NCBI RefSeq assembly: GCF_000192475.1
Contig: NZ_AEYW01000003.1
Location: 1-64,000 of the forward strand
DNA from: Ruegeria conchae
GTDB taxonomy: Bacteria; Pseudomonadota; Alphaproteobacteria; Rhodobacterales; Rhodobacteraceae
Length of the DNA stretch: 64,000 bases
Reading direction: 5' to 3'
In this document: positions 29,134 to 38,627 of the stretch, piece by piece
Numbering within the stretch: position 1 is the first letter of the stretch
Layout: every line of letters begins with the position of its first letter
The notes under the pieces: generated by a model
Told to the model about the DNA's origin: nothing
Databases searched by the model: none
The model's input: the letters and a program-made list of their open reading frames with translations, nothing else
Program-made: the position numbers and the translations under genes

Positions 29134-30210
29134 TTACAGACCCAGAAGCGACTTGACCTCTTCTTCCACGGCATCGGTAACAGGTTTGTTGGCCGCCGCT
29201 TCCAAGGCTTCGCGCTCGGCTAATTCTTGTTCTTCAACAAGTTCAACCAGTTCCCGAACCTCTTCTGTCGCTTCTTCATATTCTAACGCTGCCTGACGTT
29301 CCTCATTGAGGTCCCGCGCCTCCTCAATTGAACCTTCCAGATCCATCTGCGCTTGATCGAGCTGCTCTTCGATCACAGGGTCCGTTCCACCGGCATCCTC
29401 CAAAGCCTGTTCAAGTTCGTCAACAAGCTCTTGATTGGTTTGAACATCATCCAATGCGACTTCTAAATCTTCTTCGATCTCCGCGACAGTGCGCTCTGGT
29501 GGCTCCAGTCCGGTAAGCTCTTCCAACTGTTCTGCAAGATCCTCCCGCAAGAGATCTCCGGCCAGCACCGTGTCACGATATGTCGCTATTCTTCCGACAC
29601 GTGAATTAGGTGAAGCATTGGCCAAGGCTGTCGCACTTGCGTTCGCAGCATTAAGTGCACCCAGTTCAGAAGGGTGGGCACCAAGAAGCGCCGCCACCCT
29701 GTTACCAGTGGGCCGAACTGCGGGGCGAACAGGTTCGTCGACAATCAAATTTTCTGTAGTCTGCTTGTTGGTCTTGGATAATTGCTTTCCACTGCTGGTG
29801 GTCGTGCGCGTCCTGGAATTTGCAGCGCCTTTTGCTTTGCCGCCTCCATTAAAAAGATCTTTTAGTGAAAATCGACCGCGGTTCTCTGAAGTGGAACGCG
29901 AAGACTTGCTTTTTGAACCGCCGAAAATGGACCCCCCGGATTTTCCAACTTTGCGGTTTCCGTCAGACCCTTTCTTATTGTTACTGGCTGAATCGCGATC
30001 GCCTTTGTCGGCACCACCATTGTTCCCGCTGTTCCCGTTTCCACCACCTTTTCCGCCACCCTGGCCGCCGCCATTACCCCCGCCGTTGCCTTTTCCTTCT
30101 TTGGCAATTGCAACATCTGGCATTGCGACTGTAACAACAACGGCGGTCGATCCCAGCAAAGCAATAGCCACCGCAGAAGCTTTTATAGGGCTGAGGATAG
30201 AGGTTTTCAT
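29134..30210 (-). CDS. Secreted Gly/Asn-rich, coiled-coil protein, unknown
   Basis: The start is set at MKTSILSPIKAS behind AAGGAG; a longer frame upstream has no such site. The product is 358 residues: a signal peptide (about 1-37, ending near DVAIA), a low-complexity GNGGGNGGGQGGGKGGGNGN tract, a Ser/Lys/Asn-rich basic stretch, and a C-terminal acidic helical half (about 205-355) rich in Glu and Asp with strong coiled-coil character. No known domain. It is divergent from the PepSY gene, which has a similar Gly/Asn tract, so both may work in the cell envelope under the two-component system nearby. Confidence 0.75.
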   Translation of the reverse strand: MKTSILSPIKASAVAIALLGSTAVVVTVAMPDVAIAKEGKGNGGGNGGGQGGGKGGGNGNSGNNGGADKGDRDSASNNKKGSDGNRKVGKSGGSIFGGSKSKSSRSTSENRGRFSLKDLFNGGGKAKGAANSRTRTTTSSGKQLSKTNKQTTENLIVDEPVRPAVRPTGNRVAALLGAHPSELGALNAANASATALANASPNSRVGRIATYRDTVLAGDLLREDLAEQLEELTGLEPPERTVAEIEEDLEVALDDVQTNQELVDELEQALEDAGGTDPVIEEQLDQAQMDLEGSIEEARDLNEERQAALEYEEATEEVRELVELVEEQELAEREALEAAANKPVTDAVEEEVKSLLGL

Positions 30211-30409
30211 ATCGGTCTCCTTGATGGAACAACAGCGGCGCTTTAATCTATGAAATGGCGTGCTGTGTTCGAATGCTGCAATCCACGTGCGAATCATCTG
30301 ATCTCTCAATCATTTAACTTGGGAGCGCTTGAACGCAGGGCTAACTGCTTGTTCATCACCGGTTCACGTCGATTGACGTATCTTCTGACCTGCAAGTGTG
30401 AGGAAGTAG

Positions 30410-31000
30410 ATGCGTGTAGCGGTTTTATTGACGGTGGTAAGTTTGCTTGTTGCTATACCTGTTAAGGAAGCAGCCGCAGACGTCCGTGAGCTCAAACAGA
30501 GTGAACTGCGCAGGGCGACCCTATCGGGTAATACGATTCGGCTTGCACGGGTCATCAAAGGCGTCGCAAAAACCTACGGAGGCACCCCGGTCGATGCCCG
30601 CGCGTTTCAGGCGGGTGAGATCTATTATCGAATTCTTGTAAAAAAGCCGGATGGAAAAATCTTTAGCGTGATTGTGAATGCGCAGACGGGAGTTGTTGTG
30701 TCCAACCAGTCTGGGGTGGGTAACCAGATTTCGAATGCTGCGCGTTCCAATTCGACCAAAGCCAATAGCAATCGTGGTAACCGCAATGGGGCCGGATCAG
30801 CTGCAAATCGCAGTAAAGGGAATGCTGGTGGCAATGGAAATGGTCCCGGAGGCGGCGGAAATGCGGGTGGAAACAGCGGCGGTAACAGCGGCGGTAACAG
30901 CGGTGGTAATTCTGGCGGAAACGGCGGAGGTAATGCTGGCGGGAACGGCGGTGGAAATGGCGGCGGCAATTCCGGTGGGAACGGGAATGGCAGAAATTAG
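30410..31000 (+). CDS. Secreted PepSY-type protein with (GGN)n tail
   Basis: A 196-residue protein. A signal peptide (about 1-23) is followed by a PepSY-like domain (about 25-100: YGGTPVDARAFQAGEIYYRI, VIVNAQTGVVVS). A linker comes next, then a 60-residue tail of near-perfect GGN triplets. PepSY proteins are small periplasmic or envelope proteins often encoded beside OmpR/PhoQ-type two-component systems, as here (38 bp to the response regulator). It may modulate the sensor or a protease; this is inference. The start lacks a strong ribosome site but has GAGGAAG upstream. Confidence 0.8.
   Translation: MRVAVLLTVVSLLVAIPVKEAAADVRELKQSELRRATLSGNTIRLARVIKGVAKTYGGTPVDARAFQAGEIYYRILVKKPDGKIFSVIVNAQTGVVVSNQSGVGNQISNAARSNSTKANSNRGNRNGAGSAANRSKGNAGGNGNGPGGGGNAGGNSGGNSGGNSGGNSGGNGGGNAGGNGGGNGGGNSGGNGNGRN
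30864..30990 (+). repeat. Tandem GGN-codon repeat
   Basis: Imperfect 9- to 12-bp units of the form GGCGGTAACAGC, coding for Gly-Gly-Asn and Gly-Gly-Asn-Ser triplets at the 3' end of the PepSY gene. Wobble positions vary, so the repeat is held at protein level. Confidence 0.8.
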
Positions 31001-31038
31001 GGCTTAAACCAACGCGAATGTGCCTGTAGTTTTAAGAT

Positions 31039-31698
31039 ATGAGAATACTTCTGGCTGAAGACGAACCCCAGCTCTGCGAACAGATTAAAAAACTTCTGGG
31101 GGTCGAGGGTCATGTGGTGGATGTGGCCCATAACGGAACGGACGCTCTTCATATGGGCGCGACCGAACCATATGACATGATCATACTCGACATTGGGTTG
31201 CCTGAACGGGATGGAATTTCCGTTTTGCGTGAATGGCGCAGCTCAGGTGTTAAGACACCGGTATTGATACTGACGGCCCGTGACGGTTGGAGCGAGCGTG
31301 TCGATGGTCTTGATGCGGGCGCAGATGACTACATGACCAAACCGTTTCACATGCCGGAACTGGCCGCGCGTGTGCGGGCAATTCTGCGCAGGCAGAGTGG
31401 TCAGCTCAATCCGGTTATCGAAATGGGAGACGTCTCGCTGGATACCAGGAACGGGCGGGTCAGTGTCGCGGGGATTCCGGTTGATCTAACCGCGCAGGAG
31501 ATCGCGGTTCTCACCTACCTTGCACACAACTTGGGGCGCATGGTTTCCAGAACCGAATTATCGGAACATATATACGAATACGACGGTGACCGAGATTCCA
31601 ACACTATCGCCGTATTCATTACCCGGCTACGCAAGAAATTGGGGCCTGATCTCATCACTACGGTCAGAGGACGCGGCTATATGATCGATACCGCCTGA
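31039..31698 (+). CDS. OmpR/PhoP-family response regulator
   Basis: A 219-residue regulator with a receiver domain (about 1-115) and an OmpR-type winged helix (about 125-217). The acidic pocket EDE (7-9), the phosphoacceptor Asp in IILDIGLP (about 51), the LTARD switch and the Lys in DDYMTKPF are present. RTELSEHIYEYDGDRDSNTI then RLRKKLG is the DNA-binding part and is PhoP-like. Its stop overlaps the sensor kinase start by one base (TGATG). It probably controls the flanking PepSY gene and envelope genes. Confidence 0.93.
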   Translation: MRILLAEDEPQLCEQIKKLLGVEGHVVDVAHNGTDALHMGATEPYDMIILDIGLPERDGISVLREWRSSGVKTPVLILTARDGWSERVDGLDAGADDYMTKPFHMPELAARVRAILRRQSGQLNPVIEMGDVSLDTRNGRVSVAGIPVDLTAQEIAVLTYLAHNLGRMVSRTELSEHIYEYDGDRDSNTIAVFITRLRKKLGPDLITTVRGRGYMIDTA

Positions 31699-33056
31699 TG
31701 CTATCGCTGCGCCATCGCGCCCTACTTAGCGGGCTGGCGTCTGCCACAGTGTCGGTAGGTGTCGGAACGTTGGTCGTTTTCTCCTACATTAATACGAGGG
31801 TGCTCCAGCAGTTTGATGAAACGTTACGCGACCGTCACACTCAGTTAGTTGTTGGACTAAGTGTCACCACCGACGCTCCGGATGTTCTGAGAGAGCTGAT
31901 ATTCGACCCCGCATATGGTACGCCTTATTCAGGCAGATATTGGCAGGTGACGAATAACAAAGGCGACATCTATACATCGGCCTCATTGTTCGACGAAACG
32001 ATCGCAGAGCCCACGCGTACTGGCAACGAAGCAACCATTTGGAACACGCTGGGACCAGACGATGAAGCTGTTCGCAGCATTTATCAGAAAATCACCTTTG
32101 AAGACGGAACGGAATGGGGCGTGAGCGTTGCGGAAAGCAGGCTTGAACTGCTAAGCGAACGCCGGGCTGCACAATCAAACCTGCTTCCAGTCTTTGGGCT
32201 GGTTGGGCTGATTGGTGTTGCGGGCTCTCTTTTGTTGATGTCTGCGGTCATTGGCCCGCTCAGGAAATTGCGTGCTGACGTTGCCCATCGCTGGGACAAC
32301 GGAGACGACCTGAAGCCGGATGATTATCCTGAAGAAGTATCGCCGCTTGTGGAAGACCTCAATCAGCTGTTGCACCGAAATCGCGAGATCGTTTCGAATT
32401 CTCGACGTCAGGCCGCAGATATGGCCCATGCACTTAAGACACCAACATCGATTCTCCGAAACGAGTTGTTGAACTTGTCGGAATCCGGATCCGATACCGG
32501 GTCCGCGGAAGAAGCGCTGGCACGTATAGATTCCCAACTTGGTCGAGCGCTTGCACGCATGCGTGCGTCAAATACCGCCGAATTGACCCATTCGCGAACG
32601 GATATCTCCAATTCGGTCGAGAGGCTGTCTAAATTTTTTTCAATTATGGCAGAGCGCGAAGGCAAATCTCTAACTTCAGACTACCAAGCCGGTCTTTGGG
32701 TCAGCATCGACACTCAGGACATTGAAGAGGTGTTGGGTAATCTTCTCGACAATGCCCTCAAGTGGTGCCGAACGACAATTCATATCTCGGCACATCGTGA
32801 TGGGCGCAACATAAAAATCTGTATTGAGGATGATGGACCCGGCATTCCTGAAGAGGCACAATCAGCCGTACTACGATCTGGCGAGCGTCTGGATACCTCT
32901 GTCAGCGGGACTGGTTTGGGATTGGCTATTACTGTCGATCTGCTGAAGGCTTATGGTGGCACGCTTAAACTTGGCGTTTCGGAACGCCTCGGCGGTCTTG
33001 GTTGCGAAATACTGATACCTGAACGGAAGGACGACCGACATTTGAGTCGCATATAG
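31698..33056 (+). CDS. PhoQ-like sensor histidine kinase
   Basis: A 452-residue inner-membrane kinase. Two membrane helices (about 10-31 and 160-182) bracket a periplasmic sensor of about 130 residues (DTYTS-like centre, YWQVTNNKGDIY), followed by a HAMP-like linker. The dimerisation helix carries the phospho-His in DMAHALKTPTS, and the ATPase domain has LLDNALKWCR (N box), EDDGPGIP (G1) and GTGLGLAI (G2). The AHALKTPTS form matches the PhoQ group. It is co-translated with the response regulator. The signal is not known. Confidence 0.92.
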   Translation: MLSLRHRALLSGLASATVSVGVGTLVVFSYINTRVLQQFDETLRDRHTQLVVGLSVTTDAPDVLRELIFDPAYGTPYSGRYWQVTNNKGDIYTSASLFDETIAEPTRTGNEATIWNTLGPDDEAVRSIYQKITFEDGTEWGVSVAESRLELLSERRAAQSNLLPVFGLVGLIGVAGSLLLMSAVIGPLRKLRADVAHRWDNGDDLKPDDYPEEVSPLVEDLNQLLHRNREIVSNSRRQAADMAHALKTPTSILRNELLNLSESGSDTGSAEEALARIDSQLGRALARMRASNTAELTHSRTDISNSVERLSKFFSIMAEREGKSLTSDYQAGLWVSIDTQDIEEVLGNLLDNALKWCRTTIHISAHRDGRNIKICIEDDGPGIPEEAQSAVLRSGERLDTSVSGTGLGLAITVDLLKAYGGTLKLGVSERLGGLGCEILIPERKDDRHLSRI

Positions 33057-33236
33057 ATTTCACTTTTAGGTATGAAATCCCACTCCCGCTCTCGATAAAT
33101 AGGATACTTATTCCGAGGCTTGGGTGAGCGGCGGCAGGTTAGGGGAGACTGGTAAGATTTTTGTATCTCGGGTCTACCGCTCCTTGCCCATCACAGATAT
33201 ATCCCCTCGCAACTGCATATCCGCATGAGGCCCGCC

Positions 33237-33926
33237 ATGAACTTTGACCGTTCCATCAAGATCGCACCGTCGATCCTGTCGGCAGATTTCGCAAACTTCG
33301 GACAAGAGATTCAGGCCATTGAAACGCAAGGCGCCGATTGGGTTCATGTGGATGTTATGGATGGGCATTTTGTGCCCAACCTCACATTTGGCCCCCCGGC
33401 GGTCAAAGCATTCCGACCACATGTGAAGACGGTTATGGATGTGCATCTGATGATCTCACCGGTCGATCCATACATTCAGGCTTATGCCGATGCTGGGGCT
33501 GATGTGCTCACAGCTCATGTTGAGGCCGGGCCGCACTCGCATCGCACGTTACAGGCCATTCGCGCCACCGGGATGAAAGCAGGTATTGCCTTGAACCCGG
33601 GAACACCAGCTGAGGCGGTAGAGCATCTGCTGGATCTGACCGATCTGGTTTGTGTTATGACCGTTAACCCCGGTTTTGGCGGGCAAAAGTTCATTGATAT
33701 GACCGCCAAGGTGCGCCGTTTGCGTCAGATGATTGGTGACCGCCCGGTGCATATCGAAATAGATGGTGGTGTCGATCCCAGCACCGCACCTCTGGTTGCA
33801 GCCGCCGGTGCAGATGTGCTGGTCGCTGGCTCGGCTGTTTTCAAGGGCGGGTCAGTTTCAAATCCGTCTGTTTATGGCGACAATATTCGTGCAGTTCGCG
33901 CAGCTGCTGAAGGTGTACTAAACTAA
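33237..33926 (+). CDS. rpe: Ribulose-phosphate 3-epimerase
   Basis: The start is taken at MNFDRSIKIAPS (ATG 33237); an in-frame ATG 12 bp upstream is possible. The 229-residue TIM-barrel has all family motifs: IAPSILSADF, HVDVMDGHFVPN, DVHLMI, VMTVNPGFGGQ and EIDGGV. It interconverts ribulose 5-phosphate and xylulose 5-phosphate in the cytoplasm (pentose phosphate pathway). Metal-binding Asp and His residues are intact. It is monocistronic, with a terminator directly downstream. Confidence 0.97.
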   Translation: MNFDRSIKIAPSILSADFANFGQEIQAIETQGADWVHVDVMDGHFVPNLTFGPPAVKAFRPHVKTVMDVHLMISPVDPYIQAYADAGADVLTAHVEAGPHSHRTLQAIRATGMKAGIALNPGTPAEAVEHLLDLTDLVCVMTVNPGFGGQKFIDMTAKVRRLRQMIGDRPVHIEIDGGVDPSTAPLVAAAGADVLVAGSAVFKGGSVSNPSVYGDNIRAVRAAAEGVLN

Positions 33927-33950
33927 TCCCAAACGCACCTGTCAGGTATT

Positions 33951-33978
33951 GGCGTTTCTTTGGAAACGCCTTCTCTTG
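33951..33978 (+). terminator. Intrinsic terminator of rpe
   Basis: GGCGTTTC (33951-33958) pairs with GAAACGCC (33963-33970) around TTTG, followed by TTCTCTTGCT. Confidence 0.8.
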
Positions 33979-34033
33979 CTCCGCCCGGCAACATTGGCAA
34001 TTTCAATATCTGGCGGGCAAGGAGGCCTAGATC

Positions 34034-36127
34034 TCAACTTGCTTTGTTGAGATCGTCAAAACAACGACCTTCGGTTGCCAGTTTTTCAAGCAAAGGCGCG
34101 GGCTGCCAATAATATGGATCTTCTCCAGACCACCGGCGAATGTCATCCACCACGTCTGACAGTCCCTGCAAGTCGGCCCATTTCAATGGTCCGCCCCAAT
34201 ATCGTGGAAATCCATAGCCATAAAGCAGCGTGATATCCACATCCAGTGGTCTGCGGGCGATCCCCTCACCAACTACCTTTGCCGCCTCATTCACCATCGC
34301 AATCATATAACGACGCACGATCTCTTCGTCGGTGAACTCTCGTGGAGAGATACCTTTGGCGGCGCGCTCGGCTTCGATCAAAGGCATGATTTCAGGGTTG
34401 GGTTTTCGGCTTCGATTTCCCGGCTCGTAGACATAGTAACCTTTGCCGGTCTTCTGACCAAAATGCCCTGCTTCGCATAGTTTATCGGCATAGAAGCTTT
34501 CACGCGCGCGCGGGTCCAGGCCCGTAGCCCGTTTGCGTTTGCGCGCGGCCCAACCGATGTCTAGCCCGGCAAGGTCGGATACCGCAAATGGCCCCATTGC
34601 AAATCCAAATCTGGTCAACGCGGCATCAATCTGAAAAGGGCTTGCCCCATCCAGAACCATGTGATCCGCGCAGGTTCGGTAGGCGTTGAGAATACGGTTA
34701 CCGATGAAACCGTCGCATACGCCAGCCCTGACGGACACTTTCCCTAACCGTTTGCCCAAAGCAAATCCTGTCGCAATAACTTCGGGCGCAGTGTGGTCCG
34801 CAACAACGATCTCAAGCAGTTTCATCACATGTGCAGGTGAGAAAAAGTGCAGACCGATCACGTCACTGGGCCTGCCTGTGGATGCTGCAATTTCGTTCAG
34901 GTCGAGATATGAGGTATTTGTTGCCAGCACGGCACCGGATTTACAGGTCGCATCCAGTTTTGCAAAAACCTGTTTCTTGATCTCCATATCCTCAAAAACG
35001 GCTTCTATCACCAAATCAACGCCACTCAGCCCATCATAGTCCGTGGACAGGGTTATCCTATTCTCCAGAATTTCCTCTTGCGCGTCTGGGCTCAGCTTCC
35101 CCCGTTTCACAGCACCCGCCAGATTTGCTGCGATCCGGTCTTTTGCAGCCTTGGCTGCGTCCACCGACATTTCAAGCAATACAACCGTAAGCCCCGCCAG
35201 CAGAGCGGATGTGGCGATGCCTGCGCCCATCGTACCCCCTCCGACAACACCTATCTGATGAAGCTCGCGGGGGTTGATCCCTTGCAGTTCCGGGAGTTTG
35301 GAGACAGCGCGCTCAGCAAAGAAGGCATGGATCAGCCCTTTTCGCTGATCTGACGCCATCAGCTCGGTGAACAGTTCCCGTTCGCGAGCCTGTCCTGCTG
35401 CAAAATCATGGGCTTCACAGCTGGCTTGCACAGCACGCACGGCAATCGCAGGCGACAGCTGCCCCCGTCCTTTCTTCAATACGGCATCATAGGTCGCGTC
35501 AAAGTCGATCGGCGTCGGTTTAGCCATTTCGCAGACAGGTCGGCGCGGTGCGCCCGTTTCAAGTAGATCTCGTACGAAGGCCAAACCAATCTCGCGCGGA
35601 TCTCCGTCCTGCACCTTGTCCAGCACGCCCATCTGTAACGCTTCAGAGGCCTGCACATGGCGGCCTGTCGTTATCATTTCCAATGCGGCCTCGACGCCAG
35701 CGACCCGTGGCAATCGTTGGGTTCCACCCGCGCCGGGGATGATGCCAAGGTTGACCTCAGGTAGCCCGACTTTTGTTAATGGGGTCGCAATACGGTAGTG
35801 ACAGGACAGTGCAACCTCAAGCCCGCCGCCAAGGGCTGTTCCGTGTAGAGATGAAACCACCATAAGCGGTGATGCTTCAATGCGATCGCAGAGCGCGGGT
35901 AACCAAGGATCCTGCGGTGGCTTGCCGAATTCGCGAATATCAGCGCCGGCAAAATAGGTCCGCCCCTCACCGTAAATCAAAACGGCCTGTACGCCATCAG
36001 CTTCAGCACGCTCAATCCCTGCCAGGAGGCCTTGGCGTACTTCTGCACCCAGAGCATTTACCGGCGGGTTATTCGCCGACAAAACCGCGATGTCGCCCAC
36101 TTTTTCATAGCCAATTACCTGGGACAT
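34034..36127 (-). CDS. Bifunctional enoyl-CoA hydratase/3-hydroxyacyl-CoA dehydrogenase
   Basis: The start is [11 protein letters not shown], behind AGGAGG; a longer frame exists. The 697-residue protein has an N-terminal crotonase domain (about 1-190, [19 protein letters not shown] and [19 protein letters not shown] with both catalytic glutamates). An NAD-binding Rossmann domain follows ([13 protein letters not shown], about 290), then two 3-hydroxyacyl-CoA dehydrogenase C-terminal domains ([26 protein letters not shown]). It performs hydration and oxidation of beta-oxidation intermediates. The paa cluster here lacks separate paaF and paaH, and a PaaR-type dyad lies about 100 bp upstream, so it probably makes 3-oxoadipyl-CoA. 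This pathway role is inferred. Confidence 0.92.
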   Translation of the reverse strand: MSQVIGYEKVGDIAVLSANNPPVNALGAEVRQGLLAGIERAEADGVQAVLIYGEGRTYFAGADIREFGKPPQDPWLPALCDRIEASPLMVVSSLHGTALGGGLEVALSCHYRIATPLTKVGLPEVNLGIIPGAGGTQRLPRVAGVEAALEMITTGRHVQASEALQMGVLDKVQDGDPREIGLAFVRDLLETGAPRRPVCEMAKPTPIDFDATYDAVLKKGRGQLSPAIAVRAVQASCEAHDFAAGQARERELFTELMASDQRKGLIHAFFAERAVSKLPELQGINPRELHQIGVVGGGTMGAGIATSALLAGLTVVLLEMSVDAAKAAKDRIAANLAGAVKRGKLSPDAQEEILENRITLSTDYDGLSGVDLVIEAVFEDMEIKKQVFAKLDATCKSGAVLATNTSYLDLNEIAASTGRPSDVIGLHFFSPAHVMKLLEIVVADHTAPEVIATGFALGKRLGKVSVRAGVCDGFIGNRILNAYRTCADHMVLDGASPFQIDAALTRFGFAMGPFAVSDLAGLDIGWAARKRKRATGLDPRARESFYADKLCEAGHFGQKTGKGYYVYEPGNRSRKPNPEIMPLIEAERAAKGISPREFTDEEIVRRYMIAMVNEAAKVVGEGIARRPLDVDITLLYGYGFPRYWGGPLKWADLQGLSDVVDDIRRWSGEDPYYWQPAPLLEKLATEGRCFDDLNKAS

Positions 36128-36230
36128 TTGTTCCTGCCTCCTGAAAAGATATGCGTTGTGGTCCATTCAACCCGATTTGCCACGCAGTCAGAGACTGAAC
36201 CGTACTGAGACAGTATTCAACCCTATAATC

Positions 36231-36246
36231 GACCAACCGTTCGGTT
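36231..36246. promoter_or_regulatory. Probable PaaR operator, site 1
   Basis: Reading the minus strand, AAACCGAACGGTTGGTC is identical over 17 bases to site 3 before paaG. The dyad centre is AACCG-TT-CGGTT. It lies about 105 bp upstream of the hydratase/dehydrogenase gene. Confidence 0.7.
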
Positions 36247-36393
36247 TTTGCGCTACGGTCGCAGCGTTACGAACATGTGAAACGCACTTCATCAGCGTCG
36301 GGCTAAACTGAACTTAAGGGGGCTGAATTGGACTCAGTCAAGCATGTCGGGCAGTATTCCGCTGTCGGTGTCATTTAATAAGGGAGCTACAAG

Positions 36394-37212
36394 ATGTGTG
36401 ATGTATGCGTAATGAATGCGGTAAAAGATCGGATGCTATCTCGGCGTTCTTTCTTTAACGCCGGGGCCGCAATGGTGGCTGGAACCGCACTAAGCTCGGC
36501 TGCGACGACACCTGCAATGGCGATGGGCCATGGCGAAGTCGTAGACATGACACATATATATGATGCTGATTTTCCGACCTATTTTGGCGAACCCGGAATT
36601 GAGGCAACTCAAGCCTTCAACTTCAAGGACCACGGTTTCAATCTGTTCAATCTCGCTGTAAATGAACACACAGGCACGCATATCGATGCGCCGCTACATT
36701 TCTCGGCCGATGGTCAGTCGGTTGATGAAATTCCTGTATCCAATCTGGTATGCCCACTTTGCGTAATTGATATCGCTGCGCGGGCAGCAGAGGATGCGGA
36801 TGCTCAGGTTACGCCTGACGATCTTGAGGCCTGGATCTCTGCAAACGGTCCGATCCCAGACGGCGCTTGCGTCGCGATGCATTCAGGGTGGGGAGCTAAA
36901 TCCGCAACGCCAGACTTCCGCAACGCAGACGCCGAAGGCAAAATGCACTTTCCGGGTTTCCATGTCGAAGCCGCACAGATGCTGATGGATGGCACAGGCG
37001 CTGTTGCCTTGGCGGTGGATTCCCTATCCCTCGATCACGGACCATCAGCCGATTTTGCTACTCACTACGCGTGGCTACCTACGAACAGGTATGGCATCGA
37101 AAATCTTGCAAACCTGGACAAAGTGCCAGCCAGCGGAACGACATTGATTGTGGGTGCGCCAGCTCATCGCGGGGGGTCTGGCGGTCCGGCCCGCATATTT
37201 GCGATGGTCTGA
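36394..37212 (+). CDS. Exported cyclase-family hydrolase (kynurenine formamidase-like)
   Basis: A 272-residue protein with a twin-arginine signal (SRRSFFNAGAAMVAG), cleaved near TTPAMAM. The mature part has the cyclase/KynB signature HTGTHIDAPLHF, which binds a divalent metal, and further histidines at GHGEVVDMTHIYDADFP and LSLDHGPS. The family hydrolyses amide or lactone-type bonds; the substrate here is unknown. It lies between two paa-linked transcripts but has its own terminator and no operator, so a link to phenylacetate is not shown. Confidence 0.85.
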   Translation: MCDVCVMNAVKDRMLSRRSFFNAGAAMVAGTALSSAATTPAMAMGHGEVVDMTHIYDADFPTYFGEPGIEATQAFNFKDHGFNLFNLAVNEHTGTHIDAPLHFSADGQSVDEIPVSNLVCPLCVIDIAARAAEDADAQVTPDDLEAWISANGPIPDGACVAMHSGWGAKSATPDFRNADAEGKMHFPGFHVEAAQMLMDGTGAVALAVDSLSLDHGPSADFATHYAWLPTNRYGIENLANLDKVPASGTTLIVGAPAHRGGSGGPARIFAMV

Positions 37213-37233
37213 ATTTCGTCGTCATTCATGCCA

Positions 37234-37269
37234 ATTATTGAAGCCCGCAAATCTGCGGGCTTTAATAAT
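37234..37269 (+). terminator. Intrinsic terminator after the cyclase gene
   Basis: AAGCCCGCA (37241-37249) pairs with TGCGGGCTT (37254-37262) around a short AATC loop; the flanks ATTATT and AATAAT extend the stem. Confidence 0.8.
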
Positions 37270-37355
37270 TTAGGAGCCCTAATATGTTACCATTATCCTC
37301 TAAAACTTAAAATCATGTTACATTTTACTTGCTGCGAATCGCGGTGTTGCTTATT

Positions 37356-37372
37356 AACCGACCTATCGGTCA
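37356..37372. promoter_or_regulatory. Probable PaaR operator, site 2
   Basis: AACCGACCTATCGGTCA is a near-palindrome matching site 3 at 13 of 17 positions, 37 bp upstream of the thiolase start and so well placed to block the promoter of the thiolase-paaABCDE operon. Confidence 0.7.
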
Positions 37373-37409
37373 CTTAATCACGCGATATAATTCTCGGAGC
37401 CCTCGCCCA

Positions 37410-38612
37410 ATGGACGCCTTTATCTGCGACGCGCAGCGCACACCAATCGGACGGTATGGCGGCAGCCTCAGCCAAGTTCGCACGGATGATTTGGCAGCGA
37501 TCCCGATTGCTGCGCTGATAGCGCGAAACCCTCAGGTTGATTGGACAGGCATAGACGACGTGATCTACGGCGACGCCAATCAGGCTGGGGAAAGCAACCG
37601 CAACGTGGCGCGCATGGCGGCGTTGCTGGCGGGGCTGCCGGTGGATGTGCCTGGAACGACCATCAACCGACTTTGTGCTTCTGGGATGGATGCCGTGGGT
37701 ATGGCGGCCCGCGCGATCCGCGCCGGGGACTATGACATGGCCATCGCCGGGGGTGTTGAAAGCATGTCGCGCGCACCATTTGTGATGCCCAAAGCGACGT
37801 CCGCCTTCTCGCGCGCGAATTCAGTCTACGACACAACGATCGGCTGGCGTTTTGTGAATCCCAAGATGAAGCAGGAATTTGGTATCGACTCGATGCCCGA
37901 AACAGCAGATAACGTAGCGGAAGCTTACGGTATCAACCGCTCCGATCAGGATGCGTTTGCCGAACGCAGCCAGGCCCGCTGGGCCGCGGCGCACCAGACC
38001 GGGGTGTTTCGGGAGGAGATCACCCCGGTCACAATCCCGCAACGTAAGGGCGATCCTGTGGTGGTCGACACGGATGAACATCCGCGTCCTGGAACCACAG
38101 CCGAGAAACTGTCGGGCCTGAAGGGCATCAACGGGTTGGATAAGACCGTCACGGCTGGGAACGCTTCGGGCGTAAACGACGGCGCGGCGGCGATCTTGAT
38201 GGCGAATGAATCCGCAGCGGCAAAGAACGATCTGACCCCAATTGCCCGCGTTGTCGGAATGTCCGTTGCCGGGGTTGAGCCGCGCGTGATGGGCATCGGC
38301 CCTGTTCCAGCCAGCCGCAAGGTACTGGCCCGCGCGGGTCTCAGCATCGATCAGATGGATGTGATAGAATTGAATGAGGCATTTGCCTCGCAAGGCCTTG
38401 CCACGCTTCGCGAACTGGGGGTGCCCGATGATGCGCCCCATGTAAATCCGAACGGAGGCGCCATTGCGATCGGGCATCCGCTTGGGATGAGCGGCGCAAG
38501 GTTGGTTATGACCGCTGCTTATCAACTGCGCCGCACGGGCGGGCGCTATGCGCTCTGCACCATGTGCGTCGGGGTAGGGCAGGGTGCTGCACTTATTCTT
38601 GAACGCGTGTAA
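37410..38612 (+). CDS. pcaF: 3-oxoadipyl-CoA thiolase (PcaF/PaaJ)
   Basis: The start is [18 protein letters not shown]; the longer frame upstream would run through the operator. The 400-residue thiolase has the acyl-accepting cysteine in [13 protein letters not shown], the [12 protein letters not shown] block, and the [14 protein letters not shown] histidine and [10 protein letters not shown] cysteine of the second active-site half. It cleaves 3-oxoadipyl-CoA to acetyl-CoA and succinyl-CoA, the last step of phenylacetate breakdown. It heads the operon with paaABCDE, 15 bp before paaA. Confidence 0.93.
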   Translation: MDAFICDAQRTPIGRYGGSLSQVRTDDLAAIPIAALIARNPQVDWTGIDDVIYGDANQAGESNRNVARMAALLAGLPVDVPGTTINRLCASGMDAVGMAARAIRAGDYDMAIAGGVESMSRAPFVMPKATSAFSRANSVYDTTIGWRFVNPKMKQEFGIDSMPETADNVAEAYGINRSDQDAFAERSQARWAAAHQTGVFREEITPVTIPQRKGDPVVVDTDEHPRPGTTAEKLSGLKGINGLDKTVTAGNASGVNDGAAAILMANESAAAKNDLTPIARVVGMSVAGVEPRVMGIGPVPASRKVLARAGLSIDQMDVIELNEAFASQGLATLRELGVPDDAPHVNPNGGAIAIGHPLGMSGARLVMTAAYQLRRTGGRYALCTMCVGVGQGAALILERV

Positions 38613-38627
38613 GGGAGGAGACCTCAC

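Noticed and set aside
29489-30253. 254-codon plus-strand frame rich in Pro, Ser and Phe
   Set aside because: It is the antisense of the Gly/Asn-rich gene; the low-complexity composition creates the open frame.
30864-30990. Repeat array that might suggest CRISPR
   Set aside because: Units are 9-12 bp, in frame and coding GGN triplets; there are no spacers.
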